From Phytohabitans sp036906915 (GTDB lineage Bacteria > Actinomycetota > Actinomycetes > Mycobacteriales > Micromonosporaceae), in contig NZ_JBAKHX010000034.1 of NCBI RefSeq assembly GCF_036906915.1, positions 1 through 64,000 of the forward strand: 64,000 nt of DNA, read 5' to 3'. How positions within the stretch are numbered: position 1 is the stretch's first letter; the number at the start of each line of letters is the position of its first letter. A program made the translations under genes and the position numbers. The notes beneath the pieces are model-generated. The model worked only from the letters and a program-made list of their open reading frames with translations. It ran no database searches and was not told the origin of the DNA. This document shows, one piece after another, positions 1 through 8,541 of the stretch.

Positions 1-291
1 CCCGCCGAACCAGCGCCTCGTCGTTGCCTGACCCTGCCCGCGAACACCAGACGTTCACCTCCGATGGCGGTAAGTGCATACCTGCATTGATTGGCCAATT
101 GACCTTAAGCCAACTCGCCACGTTCCGTAGGTCGACCGATCGGCCGACGCGAACAGTTCAACGGTGGTGAGGAATTCTTCGATTCGTTTCCGCTGCGCTG
201 CTCGGATCTTGTGCAACCCGTGCACGTAGCCAAAGATTGCCGTGTAGCACGACGCAACAGATAGATCAGGAGGTGCGAAATCTCGAACAGG
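1..291. other. No confident gene
   Basis: This stretch is less GC-rich than the rest and shows no codon pattern I trust. A short forward frame ending at position 31 could be the tail of a gene that begins outside the window, but nine residues are too few to judge. Reverse-strand open frames here have no recognisable motif. Confidence 0.3.
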
Positions 292-339
292 TTGCCCCGC
301 TCCACTCTCAGTCGTGACTTCGTCACCGCGATCTCCTGC

Positions 340-896
340 ATGAGACTTCACCGAACCGTGGAGGACGTCGACCTGCCGGCGATCGCCGCGACACTATCCC
401 GCGGGCTGCTCGACGACCCCGTCGCTCTGATCATGGATCTCACCGCCGTCCGCGATGCAGGGTGGAGAACGATCACCGTGTTGGCCGACGCCGGCGGGCA
501 ATGCGCGACGCCGGCATTGCCGCACGCGCCCTAACGCAGCGACCCAATCGCCGGCACCGACACCTGCCACCGCAGCCGTGGTCGGTGACGTCGACCCGCC
601 ACATGGTGGACGCGGCATGCGCCGCCTGGCAGATCCCTGCGGTGACGCAGCCGGCGCAGGCGATCGTGTCAGAACTCGCCGGCAACGCGGTCCTGCACGC
701 CGCCACCGAGTTCGACGTGACGTTAAGCCTGCTGGCTGGCCACCTGCGCATCAGTGTCCGTGACCGATCCACAACACTTCCCCACCGCAGCATGGATACA
801 AAGTCTGCACTTACCGAAGGCGGCCGGGGCCTGATGATCACCGAGGCGCTGTCGGCCGACGATGGGAAGACCGTCTGGGCGATAGTGCGAACCTGA
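340..896 (+). pseudogene. Frameshifted STAS-like / RsbW-type ATPase regulator
   Basis: Two frames together resemble one anti-sigma regulatory protein. The first frame (ATG 340, readable to about 500) has a half-STAS-like pattern with ALIMDLTAV. The second frame (about 560-896) is a clear HATPase_c_2 domain of the RsbW/serine-kinase anti-sigma family: N box VSELAGNAVLHA, then ISVRDRS, then G box GGRGLMI, ending normally at 896. The ATPase frame has no good start of its own near the domain, so a frameshift around 480-560 is likely. If functional it would bind a SigB/SigF-type sigma factor and phosphorylate an antagonist. Alternatively the ATPase is a separate short gene starting at 462. Confidence 0.55.
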
Positions 897-911
897 GCGG
901 TGAGCGACAAG

Positions 912-935
912 GTTTGACCGCCGGGCCCGAGGGTA
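912..935 (+). promoter_or_regulatory. SigB/SigF-type promoter, GTTT-N15-GGGTA
   Basis: GTTT (912-915), a 15-base spacer and GGGTA (931-935) followed by GCC. It sits 32 bases before the GSP17M-like gene at 967. This is an exact match to the form used by stress sigma factors of the SigB/SigF group. Confidence 0.75.
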
Positions 936-966
936 GCCGCCGCCCGACGTCGAGGAAAGGAGGACG

Positions 967-1500
967 ATGATGTCCACACGTCACATGCGCGGCTCGACGT
1001 GGCGCCCCGACGACACGTCCGCATTGAGCGGCGGCGCCGAGAGCTCACGCAGGTACCAGAGCGTCGCCTCTTACCCCAGGTACCCAGACGCCGAACGGGC
1101 CGTCGATCGCCTGTCCGACAACGGCTTCCCGGTGCAGAACGTGGCCATCGTAGGGCGCGGGCTCAGAAGCGTCGAACAGGTGACCGGCCGGCGCACCTAC
1201 TGGACCGCCGCCGGACAGTACGCCCTCGCCGGTGCCATCGGCGGTGCCCTCATCGGCTGGTTCCTCGGCCTGTTCGACCTCGTCGACCCCCTGGTCGCGG
1301 CGTTCTGGCTGGCGGCGTCAGGCGCGCTCATCGGCGCCTTCATTGGCACTGCGCTCGGGCTGCTCGTGCACGCCATGACCGACGGCCGGCGCGACTTCTC
1401 GTCCGTCGGGACCGTCCAGGCCGACAGGTACGACCTCCAGGTCGACACCCGGTACGCCGACCAGGCTGCCAGGGTCTTGGCCGCCGACCGCGGGCGGTGA
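967..1500 (+). CDS. General stress protein 17M-like membrane protein
   Basis: 177 residues. The N-terminal half (about 30-70) has the YPRYPDAERAVDRL...VAIVGR pattern of the YflT/GSP17M heat- and stress-induced family. Two hydrophobic glycine-rich segments (about 80-105 and 112-135) look membrane-spanning. No enzymatic motif is visible and the molecular role of the family is not established. The start is ATG 967 (or 970), preceded by a strong AAGGAGG at 957-963. A SigB-type promoter lies directly upstream, which agrees with a stress role. The LapA-like gene follows after six bases, so the two are probably co-transcribed. Confidence 0.8.
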   Translation: MMSTRHMRGSTWRPDDTSALSGGAESSRRYQSVASYPRYPDAERAVDRLSDNGFPVQNVAIVGRGLRSVEQVTGRRTYWTAAGQYALAGAIGGALIGWFLGLFDLVDPLVAAFWLAASGALIGAFIGTALGLLVHAMTDGRRDFSSVGTVQADRYDLQVDTRYADQAARVLAADRGR

Positions 1501-1506
1501 GCGGCG

Positions 1507-1785
1507 ATGAAACAGCACCCTGATACCCACTCCCGCGTCGCCGGCCTCTGGATTGGGCTGATCGTGGCGGCGGTAGTGTTCGCGCTACTGCTGATCTTCA
1601 TCCTGCAGAACGGGCGGCGGGTCGAGATCTCCATCTTTGGCGCGGATGGCACCATGCCGCTCGGCGTGGCCTTGTTGCTAGCCGCCATCGGCGGCGCGCT
1701 GCTGGTGGCGATACCAGGCAGCATCCGGATCACTCAACTCCGCCGGATGCTCCGGCCCGAACACCTCCGGCCGGACAGGGAGTGA
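1507..1785 (+). CDS. LapA-like (DUF1049) small membrane protein
   Basis: 92 residues with two membrane helices (about 12-34 and 50-72) separated by a short polar loop. The first helix ends in FILQNGRRVEI, the hallmark of the lipopolysaccharide-assembly-protein-A-like DUF1049 family. In Gram-positive bacteria the function is unknown; the name comes from E. coli LapA. It follows the stress protein gene by six bases and likely shares its SigB-type promoter. Confidence 0.8.
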   Translation: MKQHPDTHSRVAGLWIGLIVAAVVFALLLIFILQNGRRVEISIFGADGTMPLGVALLLAAIGGALLVAIPGSIRITQLRRMLRPEHLRPDRE

Positions 1786-1819
1786 CCGGCCCGGACGACG
1801 CAGCGCGCAGGAGGCGGGC

Positions 1820-1843
1820 GTTTCCATGACACCAGGGCGGGTA
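1820..1843 (+). promoter_or_regulatory. SigB/SigF-type promoter before GH15 gene
   Basis: GTTT (1820-1823), 15-base spacer, GGGTA (1839-1843) followed by CC. It lies about 40 bases before the chosen GH15 start. Confidence 0.7.
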
Positions 1844-1884
1844 CCGACCGTTTCAGGCCGATAGCCGGCGTGGTGGAGGTGAAT

Positions 1885-3735
1885 GTGGCGGGCCGCATCG
1901 AGGACTACGCGCTGCTGGGCGACCTCCAGACCGGCGCCCTCGTCGGCCGGGACGGCTCCATCGACTGGCTGTGCCTGCCCCGGTTCGACTCGTCGGCGTG
2001 CTTCGCCGCGCTCCTGCACGACGAGAGCGCCGGCCACTGGCGCCTCGCCCCCGCCGGCGCCGACCGCGCGAGCCGCCGCCGGTACCGGGACGACAGCCTC
2101 GTCCTCGAGACCGAATGGCACACGCCGGACGGGGCGGTGCGGGTGGTCGATTACATGCCGCCGCGCGGCCAGGCGCCCGACATCGTCCGCGTCGTGGAGG
2201 GCGTGTCCGGCGCGGTGCCCATGCGGATGCGGCTGCGGCTGCGCTTCGATTACGGCAGCATCGTGCCCTGGGTACGCCACCACGACCGGGACTTCGCCGC
2301 GGTCGCCGGGCCGGACGCGGTCTGGCTGCACACCGAGATGCCACTGCACGGCGACGAACGGCTCACCGAGGCAGATTTCACCGTCCGAGCCGGCGACCGG
2401 GTGCCGTTCGTGCTCACCTACCAGCGCTCGCACCTGTCTCGCCCGGAGCCGGTCGACCCCGACCGGTCCCTCCACGAGACGCAGCGCTTCTGGAAGTCTT
2501 GGATCGATCGCTGCCGTTACCGCGGCCCCTGGAGCGACGCGGTACGTCGCTCGCTGGTGCTGCTCAAGGCCCTCACCTACACACCTACCGGCGGCATCGT
2601 GGCCGCGGCCACCACCTCGCTGCCCGAGCAGTTGGGCGGGGCACGCAACTGGGACTACCGGTACTGCTGGCTGCGCGACGCGACGTTCACCCTGCAGGCG
2701 TTGCTCGGCACCGGGCACGTCGCCGAGGCCCGGGCGTGGCGGGAGTGGCTACTGCGCGCAGTGGCCGGCGACCCCGCCGACCTGCGCATCATGTACGGGC
2801 TTGACGGCACCCGCCGCCTCCCGGAGTCCTCCCTGGACTGGCTGGCCGGGTACGCCAACTCTCGCCCGGTGCGGGTGGGCAACGCGGCCGCCGACCAGTT
2901 CCAGCTGGACGTGTGGGGCGAGGTGCTCGACGGGCTGCACCTGGCACGTGAGAGCGGCCTGTCGGCGAATGAAGCCGCCTGGGACCTGCAACGCGCCCTC
3001 CTGGACTACCTCGAAGGCAACTGGCGGCGCGTCGACAACAGCCTCTGGGAGGTACGCGGCCCGCGCCGGCAGTTCGTGCACTCCAAGGTGATGGCCTGGG
3101 CCGGCTTTGACCGGGCGGTGCGCGCGGTCGAACGGCATCGCCTCGACGGGCCGGCCGACCGGTGGCGCGCGGTGCGAGACGAGATCCACGCGGAGGTGTG
3201 CGCCAAGGGCTTCGACACCGGCCGCAACACCTTCACCCAGTTCTACGGCTCCCAGGGTCTGGACGCCGCGCTCCTGCTGATCCCCCGTGTCGGGTTCCTG
3301 CCGCCCACCGACCCGCGGGTGCTGGGCACCATCGACGCGATCCAGCGAGAGCTGTGCGTGGACGGGTTCGTGCTGCGCTACCAACCACAGAACGATGACA
3401 ATGTGGACGGTCTGCCCGGTCACGAGGGCGCGTTCCTCGCCTGCAGCTTCTGGCTGGTCGACGCGCTGCACACGGCGGGGCGCAGCGGTCAGGCGCGGGA
3501 GCTGTTCGAACGACTGCTCGACCTGCGCAACGACGTCGGCCTGCTGGCCGAGGAGTACGACCCGGTCAGCCGCCGGCACCTGGGCAACACGCCACAGGCG
3601 TTCAGCCTGGTCGGCCTGGTCAACTCCGCTCGCCAGCTGGCCGGCGCCACCACCCGCACCTCGGCCGAACCGTCCGAACAGGACACCCAGACCCGCCGCT
3701 TGCGCAGCGCTGGCCGGTCCCGGCGGATGCCGTAG
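1885..3735 (+). CDS. Glycoside hydrolase family 15 protein (trehalase/glucoamylase-like)
   Basis: 616 residues, normal for bacterial cytosolic GH15 proteins. It opens with the family signature RIEDYALLGD and GRDGSIDWLCLPRFDS, has the (alpha/alpha)6 motifs RNWDYRYCWLRD (catalytic-centre region) and QLDVWGEVLDG, and ends its catalytic domain near the NTPQAFSLVGLV motif. There is no signal peptide, so it acts in the cytoplasm. In actinobacteria such enzymes hydrolyse trehalose or related alpha-glucosides; the substrate cannot be read from sequence. I chose GTG 1885 because GGAGG at 1875-1879 is well spaced; GTG 1870 is also in frame. The upstream SigB-type promoter suggests stress-linked trehalose or glucan turnover. 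Confidence 0.88.
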   Translation: MAGRIEDYALLGDLQTGALVGRDGSIDWLCLPRFDSSACFAALLHDESAGHWRLAPAGADRASRRRYRDDSLVLETEWHTPDGAVRVVDYMPPRGQAPDIVRVVEGVSGAVPMRMRLRLRFDYGSIVPWVRHHDRDFAAVAGPDAVWLHTEMPLHGDERLTEADFTVRAGDRVPFVLTYQRSHLSRPEPVDPDRSLHETQRFWKSWIDRCRYRGPWSDAVRRSLVLLKALTYTPTGGIVAAATTSLPEQLGGARNWDYRYCWLRDATFTLQALLGTGHVAEARAWREWLLRAVAGDPADLRIMYGLDGTRRLPESSLDWLAGYANSRPVRVGNAAADQFQLDVWGEVLDGLHLARESGLSANEAAWDLQRALLDYLEGNWRRVDNSLWEVRGPRRQFVHSKVMAWAGFDRAVRAVERHRLDGPADRWRAVRDEIHAEVCAKGFDTGRNTFTQFYGSQGLDAALLLIPRVGFLPPTDPRVLGTIDAIQRELCVDGFVLRYQPQNDDNVDGLPGHEGAFLACSFWLVDALHTAGRSGQARELFERLLDLRNDVGLLAEEYDPVSRRHLGNTPQAFSLVGLVNSARQLAGATTRTSAEPSEQDTQTRRLRSAGRSRRMP

Positions 3736-3795
3736 ATCCGGTTGGCGCCACGCTCGATCTGGCCCATGGCGACGCGCTCCCGTGGGTCGCCGTGG

Positions 3796-3948
3796 TCAGG
3801 CGGGTCGTTCATCCTCCGCCGCGAGGCCGTGCACCCGGTCCTGGACGGCCCGGCGCACCGTGCGGCCGGCCAGGTCGGCAGTGGTCCTGCCGACGATGCG
3901 CAGCGGAGGCGGCCCCGTACCGGACTGGGTAAGCGCGGAACCAGTCAT
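3796..3948 (-). pseudogene. Truncated YihY/BrkB-family (UPF0761) N-terminus
   Basis: A 50-residue frame starts with ATG overlapping the DUF421 stop as ATGA, so it is translationally coupled. Its second half, TVRRAVQDRV followed by HGLAAE, matches the usual start of YihY/UPF0761 membrane proteins, where six long helices normally follow the AAE. Here the reading runs into ERPA and a stop, and no helices follow in any frame. It looks like a broken remnant. The family match rests on a short stretch, so identity is moderate. Confidence 0.45.
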
Positions 3949-4463
3949 TTGGGCTCGAAGCCGTCCACCCCGCGCAGGGCGGTCAGGGCGCCGGCCGCAC
4001 CGTGGGGGATGACACTCAACTGGCCGTCGGTCTCCAGCACCACCGCCGCCACGTGGGCCAGGTCGCCGATTCCCTGACTGCGCACGGCTTGGCGGACCTC
4101 CCCCTCGGTGACCCGCTGGGCTCGCAAGGCGCCCGGCCGCAGTTGCCCGTCGCGCAGCAGCAGCGTCGGCGTGGACTTGATCGTGGTCCGAAATCCGCCG
4201 AACCGAACGGACAGCCACGTCGCCGCGAACTGGAGCAGCACCAGCAGCACGAGCGCGGCCACGCCCTCGACGAGCGAGACGTCGGCCGACAGCAGGATGG
4301 TGGCGAGTGTGGAGCCCAGCGCGACCGTGACGACCAGGTCGAAGGCGTTCATCTTGGCCAGCGTCCGCTTGCCGGACAGCCGCAGGACGGCGATCAGCGC
4401 CGGGTACACCAGGGCGCCGACGATAACGACCCGTGCCAGGTCGGACCAGCTCTGGAACAGCAT
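3945..4463 (-). CDS. DUF421 (YetF/YcaP-like) membrane protein
   Basis: 172 residues. Three membrane helices near the N-terminus (about 10-28, 40-60, 66-84) include RLSGKRTLAKMNAFDLVVTVALGS, the core DUF421 motif, followed by a small soluble domain with STPTLLLRDGQL. This is the standard length and layout. The role is unknown; in Bacillus, YetF-like proteins are associated with stress and spore membranes. A weak SigB-like promoter lies 32 bases upstream on this strand. Confidence 0.85.
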   Translation of the reverse strand: MLFQSWSDLARVVIVGALVYPALIAVLRLSGKRTLAKMNAFDLVVTVALGSTLATILLSADVSLVEGVAALVLLVLLQFAATWLSVRFGGFRTTIKSTPTLLLRDGQLRPGALRAQRVTEGEVRQAVRSQGIGDLAHVAAVVLETDGQLSVIPHGAAGALTALRGVDGFEPK

Positions 4464-4483
4464 GTGCCCGGCCTACCAGGCGC

Positions 4484-4646
4484 TCACGACTTGTTACCCG
4501 GTTCCTGGGTGCGGGACTCGAACTCGGTGTGCCCGTTGGGGCACTTCGGAATCGTCTGGCCCTGCTTGACGGAGACCCTTCTCGTCGCATTTCGCGCAGT
4601 GGAACACGCCCGTCTTCTGCGCCTTCTCGCCGGCGTGCGCGGTCAT
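4484..4646 (-). pseudogene. Small zinc-ribbon protein with one-base insertion
   Basis: Reading from ATG 4646 gives GEKAQKTGVFHCAKC, then the frame goes wrong at AAGGGTCTCC. Dropping one G restores VSVKQGQTIPKCPNGHTEF and a stop at 4484. The restored 54-residue protein is a familiar small zinc ribbon (CxxC...CPNGH) found across Gram-positive bacteria. The insertion is in a G run, so it is either a real frameshift or a sequencing error. A SigB-type promoter (4688-4711) lies 42 bases upstream. Confidence 0.7.
4495..4519 (-). promoter_or_regulatory. Weak SigB-like promoter before DUF421
   Basis: On the minus strand GAGT-N16-GGGTA reads toward the DUF421 start at 4463. The -35 fits only the relaxed GNNT form and the site lies within the zinc-ribbon frame, so chance is possible. 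Confidence 0.3.
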
Positions 4647-4687
4647 CTCGATCACCTTCCCGACTCGTTGGCTGGTATCGCACCGCC

Positions 4688-4711
4688 TACCCCGCCTTGG
4701 CCGATCCAATC
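4688..4711 (-). promoter_or_regulatory. SigB-type promoter before zinc-ribbon gene
   Basis: Minus strand GATT-N15-GGGTA, with the -10 extended as GGGTAGGCGG. Spacing to the start at 4646 leaves a leader of roughly 35 bases. Confidence 0.5.
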
Positions 4712-4733
4712 GCCGAGCGCGGACCCGCATGGG

Positions 4734-4758
4734 GTTTCATCCTGCGGGCGATCTGGTA
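4734..4758 (+). promoter_or_regulatory. Imperfect SigB-like promoter before lipoprotein
   Basis: GTTT (4734-4737), 16-base spacer, TGGTA (4754-4758), one base from GGGTA. It ends ten bases before ATG 4769, which would make the message nearly leaderless. Confidence 0.35.
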
Positions 4759-4768
4759 CCCGACGGGC

Positions 4769-5323
4769 ATGAAGCGAACAGCGTCCAGGACGCTGACAGC
4801 GGCCGGGCTCGTCGCCGCGCTCGCAGCCGCACCCGGCTGCGTCAGCGACCCGCAGGACGTCGTACAGGCCGGCGTGATGGGCGCCAACGCGGAGGTGGGA
4901 GATATCCGGCTACTCAGCGTGTATGTCGAGGCCCCCACGGCGCCGGCCTACCCGGCCGGCGCCGACGCGCGAGTATGGCTCACGCTGCTGAACCAGGGCA
5001 CCACGCCGGATGCGCTGACCGGGGTCACGACGCCGGCCGCCGATCGGGTGGAGATCCGCTGGGATCAGAACTGTGACGGCGTGTACCAGGCCGTCCCCCA
5101 GCTCGCGTTACAGCCCACCCAGCCACCGCGGGCCAGCACTACCGGCGTGCCGCCGTTCGACGCGTACCACCTGCGGGTCGTGGGCTTCCAGGATCCGGTG
5201 CTCGCCGGGTCGGCCATCGAGCTGACGTTCGCCTTTCAAAAGGCCGGGACGGTGACCGTCGAGGTCCTCGTACAGCCCAGTGACGCGCCTCGCGCCGAGC
5301 CCAGTGTCCGCTGCGCTGGATAG
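4769..5323 (+). CDS. Secreted lipoprotein, PCu(A)C/DUF461-like
   Basis: 184 residues with a basic start, a hydrophobic signal segment and a lipobox AAAPGC, so it should be a lipid-anchored exported protein. The mature part reads as a small beta-sandwich; GDIRLLSVYVEAP and VWLTLLNQGTTPDALTGV resemble the copper-chaperone-like DUF461/PCu(A)C fold, but the Met/His copper ligands of that family are not clear. Its substrate or partner is therefore unknown. It is divergent from the zinc-ribbon gene, and the P19-like iron protein gene follows under its own SigB-type promoter. Confidence 0.65.
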   Translation: MKRTASRTLTAAGLVAALAAAPGCVSDPQDVVQAGVMGANAEVGDIRLLSVYVEAPTAPAYPAGADARVWLTLLNQGTTPDALTGVTTPAADRVEIRWDQNCDGVYQAVPQLALQPTQPPRASTTGVPPFDAYHLRVVGFQDPVLAGSAIELTFAFQKAGTVTVEVLVQPSDAPRAEPSVRCAG

Positions 5324-5334
5324 GGCGACTCGAC

Positions 5335-5358
5335 GTTTACCTGGCTGGCCGCCGGGTA
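5335..5358 (+). promoter_or_regulatory. SigB/SigF-type promoter before P19-like gene
   Basis: GTTT (5335-5338), 15-base spacer, GGGTA (5354-5358) extended as GGGTAGCCGG. It lies 43 bases before ATG 5402. Confidence 0.75.
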
Positions 5359-5401
5359 GCCGGCGCGCCGGCTGACAACGAGAAAGAGCGGAGGTCGGCT
5401 G

Positions 5402-5995
5402 ATGAAAGACGCGGCAACACCGCCGATGCGGCCCAGCAACGAGGCCACCAAGCGTCAACGGGACATCGCCGCCGTGCAGGGCGAGGCGTATCGGCTCGCG
5501 GTCGAGGCGATGGCCGTGGAGAACGGCATCCGGGAGACCCGTGCCGGCGGCTACGTGATCGGCTTTACCACGGAGGCGGCCGAAGGCGCGTACACGCCAC
5601 AGGACAGGCAGTTGGCCAGGGCCGAGCCCGCCGGGGCCAACACGCACATGGAAGTGATCGTTGCCGACGGCAGCGACGGCCGGTTCGTCCCTCAGCTCGA
5701 CGTCACGGTCACCGTTTTGACCGACGGGCGACAGCTGTTCACCACCGCCGTCCCCTTCCTGTGGCACCCGTTCCTGTACCACTATGGGATCAACGCCGAG
5801 GTGCCAGGCGAAGGCCCATTCGACGTGACCGTCCGCATTCAACCGCCGGATTTCATGCGCCACGACCCGGTGAACGGCCAGCGGTTCGCAGAGCCGGCGG
5901 AGGCGGCCTTCACCCAGGTGCGGTTCAACACGGGGGTGAAGCGGAGCCCGGACGTCTCACCACACGCCGGCACCGTGCCGGAAGCCAGCCACTGA
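5402..5995 (+). CDS. P19/Tp34-like iron transport family protein
   Basis: 197 residues. The central part has the P19/Tp34 (Fe2+ transport protein) layout: GANTHMEVIV, then a beta-rich stretch, then FLWHPFLYHYGIN and FDVTVRIQPP. The His and Met residues in these strands correspond to metal-binding positions in characterised family members (inference). Unlike periplasmic P19 it has no signal peptide and begins with a charged N-terminus, so a cytoplasmic location or other export route must be assumed. RBS AGAGCGGAGG lies just upstream of ATG 5402, and a strong SigB-type promoter lies ahead. Confidence 0.7.
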   Translation: MKDAATPPMRPSNEATKRQRDIAAVQGEAYRLAVEAMAVENGIRETRAGGYVIGFTTEAAEGAYTPQDRQLARAEPAGANTHMEVIVADGSDGRFVPQLDVTVTVLTDGRQLFTTAVPFLWHPFLYHYGINAEVPGEGPFDVTVRIQPPDFMRHDPVNGQRFAEPAEAAFTQVRFNTGVKRSPDVSPHAGTVPEASH

Positions 5996-6027
5996 CCTAG
6001 GCCCGATCGTCTTGCGCCAGAACCGCC

Positions 6028-6216
6028 TCACGCCAGCCGCTCGGTCAGGAACTGCTCCCAGGTACGGCGACCGGAGGAATCGGTGGTGAGGTTGGCGCCG
6101 GCGCGCAGGGCCGCCGCGGCCTTACCCGGCATGCGGATCGACGCCATCGGCCGGCGCCTGCCGGTCGCCCGCAAGTATCCGCGGTACGCGGTCCGCGCCG
6201 ACGGTCGGCGAAACCT
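6028..6216 (-). pseudogene. C-terminal remnant of an NAD(P)-binding SDR/NmrA-like protein
   Basis: One minus frame ending at 6028 reads RATGRRRPMASIRMPGKAA, then NLTTDSSGRRTWEQFLTERLA. This is the usual tail of NmrA-type/SDR oxidoreductases of actinobacteria. The rest of the gene is absent: the frame abuts the end of the phosphatase gene at 6217. It appears to be a leftover of a deleted gene. Confidence 0.5.
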
Positions 6217-8541
6217 TCAGCCGCCGTTGAAGCGGGCGACGATGACGCATCGATCCATGTCGTCACCGGCCTCGTCAAGCAGGCCGGACACCGTCTCCGG
6301 CTCGATCCGAGCCGCGGCGCCGGCTAGCGTGTGGACGGCCGGTTGGCCCGCCGGCATGTGCACGTGCAGCAGCAGGCGGTCGCCCGCGGCTACCGGAAGC
6401 TCCCGTTCCTCGTATGCGGTCGCCGGCTCGGCACCGAGTGGGGGCGCGTCCGCGCTGGCCAGGATCGTGCCGGCGGCCTCGCCACGGAAGTGGATGGGCC
6501 TGCCCGTGCCGGCGGACGCCCAGCGGACGCGGCGGTGTGCGTGGGCGTAACGGGCCAGGACGATGCCGGCGGTCAGTCCGGGCCGGTCGAAGCGGACCAG
6601 CGCGTTGGTGGCGGTGAGGATCTCGCCCGGACCCCGCCGCACCACGGCATACGAACGGACGGCATGCCGTATCCGCCCAGCGCCCACCATCGCGTCGGGG
6701 GCGCTACCCGCCGCGAGTCCGGCCATGAGCAGCACATCGCCGCCGGGCAGTTCGGCCGCGTCGTGCCATGCGGTGCCGAAGGAGTGGGCACCTGGCCGGC
6801 AGGCGCCGTCCGCGGTCACATGCTTGGCCGCCAACGGTTTGGGCGCCGGCAGCATCGCGGAGGCCAGAGCAGTCCGGACGGCGGCCGCCTGGCGCTGGCC
6901 GGCCAGGTCTATCTCGGTCTTGCGCAACCGCGCTTCCAGCAACCGCTGCTCAGTGACGTCCTGCACGGTGCCGACCACCACGGCTGCGGCCTGGGCTGGC
7001 TCCACGGTGACCTGCAGCGATCTGCCAAGGATCCGGCCGGCACCGCGAAAGACCTGCGTCTGCGGCGCCCTTCCGCCGCCCGTCATCAGAGCGCGCAGCA
7101 GCCGGCGGGCGGCCGGACGGTCCGCCTCGTCGATCCGGTCGAGGACGGCGTCCACGTCCGTGAGCCGCTCATCATCGAGGCCGAGCAACATCATCAAGTA
7201 CGGCGACAGGTGTACCACGCCGCTGTGCGGCTCCCAGCGGAAGGAGCCGATCCGGGCCACCGCCTCAGCCCTCAGCAGTTGCTCGTAGCTGGACTCCGCC
7301 GAGGTGTGGGGATGCCACACCAGCAACACCTTGTCCGCTACGGCGGCGACCCGGGCGCTCACGCTGCCGGCGTCCTGGCCGCCCACGTCGTCCGGGCGCA
7401 ACCGGACCAGGTCCAGATGGTGCAGCGCCGTGCCTGCCACAACATCCCGGCAGGCGGCTAAGAGCGCCTGACTGCCCGCATAGGGAAACAGGGACAGCAG
7501 CGTCGCTCCAGCCAGCTCGACACCGCCCGCGCGGCACAGCGCCTTCGCATACGAGTTGGCCCGAACCACCCGGAAGTCAGTGGCGATCGCGGCACCGGAC
7601 GGCACCGGTGCGAGCAGCACGGCCGGGTTGTGCATCGCCTCCAGCGGGATCGACAGCCAGGCGCCGGCGGCCAGGTCCGCCCCTCCCGACAGCTCACTTA
7701 GCCGGATGCTAACCGGCTCGGCCAGCGCCAACAGATAACGCTCGGACTCGCCGCGTAGCCGCAGCGGAGTCGACCAGCTCAGGCCCGCACTGCCAACGAT
7801 GTCCTCACCATCCGTCAGCGGCAGCGCGACAGCGGCGGCCGGCGGGTTGGCGCTGTCCGCCAGCGCCGGGAACTCCTGCTTGACCACGTCCGGGGTACTC
7901 GCGACGACCGGCGCCCGGCAGCGCACCGCCCGCGTTACAGGCACCTCCAGCTGCGGCGGCATCCGCGTCCACTGCGACCGCTGCAACACCGTCAGGCCGT
8001 GCGCGCCGAGCAGGCGCAAGGCGCCGTCCGGCTCCAGGCCGCAGATGGAGACCGCCCGTGGCTGTGGCCATCCAGGCGCGGCGACCGCCAGCGCCTCGGC
8101 GAGTTCGTCGTGATCACGGGCCGCCGCGGCCCGCGCGCCGATGATCTGGTGAAAGGTGTGCAGCGCCTCCACCCCGGCCGGCCGTGCCGGGGGTGTCACC
8201 GGCTGCCCACCCTGGCTGGCCGGCAGTTCTTCGGCCACCCGGGTGCGTAACTGGTCGTCGACCACCGGTTCGGTCTCCGGTTGCGGGGGATCCGGGATCG
8301 CCGCGCCCACCACCGCCGCGGCCACGCCCGCGACCTTGGTGTTCGTGTCCTGGGACAGCTTCATCAGGCGGTCGAACGCCTCCTGTGGCGGAACCCCGAG
8401 CCGGGCCGCCATGACACCCTTGGCCTGCTCGATGACCGCCCGGTTCAGCATCGCGCGACGTAACCCGGCGACCTCCGCACGCAGACGCGCTACCGTCTCC
8501 TCCAGCGCACGAGTTGCGGCCTCTCTGTCCGACAGCGCCAC
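6217..8541 (-). CDS. SpoIIE/RsbU-type PP2C phosphatase with ANTAR, GAF-like and PAS regions
   Basis: 774 residues from GTG 8541 (GGGGGA just upstream). Order: a coiled start and ANTAR-like segment (about 10-75, with RAVIEQAKGVMAARLGVPP), a GAF-like region (about 120-340), a PAS-like region (about 350-560), then a SpoIIE phosphatase domain (about 590-770) with AWHDAAELPGGDVLLMAGLA and RRVRWASAGTGRPIHF. Such phosphatases dephosphorylate STAS anti-sigma antagonists and so release a SigB-type sigma factor. The canonical catalytic signature is GGDxxD-like and is partly altered here (LPGGDVLLM). The sigma gene at 8890 is divergent, a typical partner-switch pairing. The ANTAR segment normally binds RNA; a role in this protein is uncertain. 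Confidence 0.82.
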   Translation of the reverse strand: MALSDREAATRALEETVARLRAEVAGLRRAMLNRAVIEQAKGVMAARLGVPPQEAFDRLMKLSQDTNTKVAGVAAAVVGAAIPDPPQPETEPVVDDQLRTRVAEELPASQGGQPVTPPARPAGVEALHTFHQIIGARAAAARDHDELAEALAVAAPGWPQPRAVSICGLEPDGALRLLGAHGLTVLQRSQWTRMPPQLEVPVTRAVRCRAPVVASTPDVVKQEFPALADSANPPAAAVALPLTDGEDIVGSAGLSWSTPLRLRGESERYLLALAEPVSIRLSELSGGADLAAGAWLSIPLEAMHNPAVLLAPVPSGAAIATDFRVVRANSYAKALCRAGGVELAGATLLSLFPYAGSQALLAACRDVVAGTALHHLDLVRLRPDDVGGQDAGSVSARVAAVADKVLLVWHPHTSAESSYEQLLRAEAVARIGSFRWEPHSGVVHLSPYLMMLLGLDDERLTDVDAVLDRIDEADRPAARRLLRALMTGGGRAPQTQVFRGAGRILGRSLQVTVEPAQAAAVVVGTVQDVTEQRLLEARLRKTEIDLAGQRQAAAVRTALASAMLPAPKPLAAKHVTADGACRPGAHSFGTAWHDAAELPGGDVLLMAGLAAGSAPDAMVGAGRIRHAVRSYAVVRRGPGEILTATNALVRFDRPGLTAGIVLARYAHAHRRVRWASAGTGRPIHFRGEAAGTILASADAPPLGAEPATAYEERELPVAAGDRLLLHVHMPAGQPAVHTLAGAAARIEPETVSGLLDEAGDDMDRCVIVARFNGG

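Noticed and set aside
55..351. Minus-strand frame of 98 residues at the window start
   Set aside because: No start signal or family pattern; the region is probably non-coding or the edge of a decayed gene.
1678..2718. Long minus-strand frame opposite the GH15 gene
   Set aside because: It is a shadow of the GC-rich coding pattern: no domain, no RBS, and the plus-strand GH15 motifs are unmistakable.
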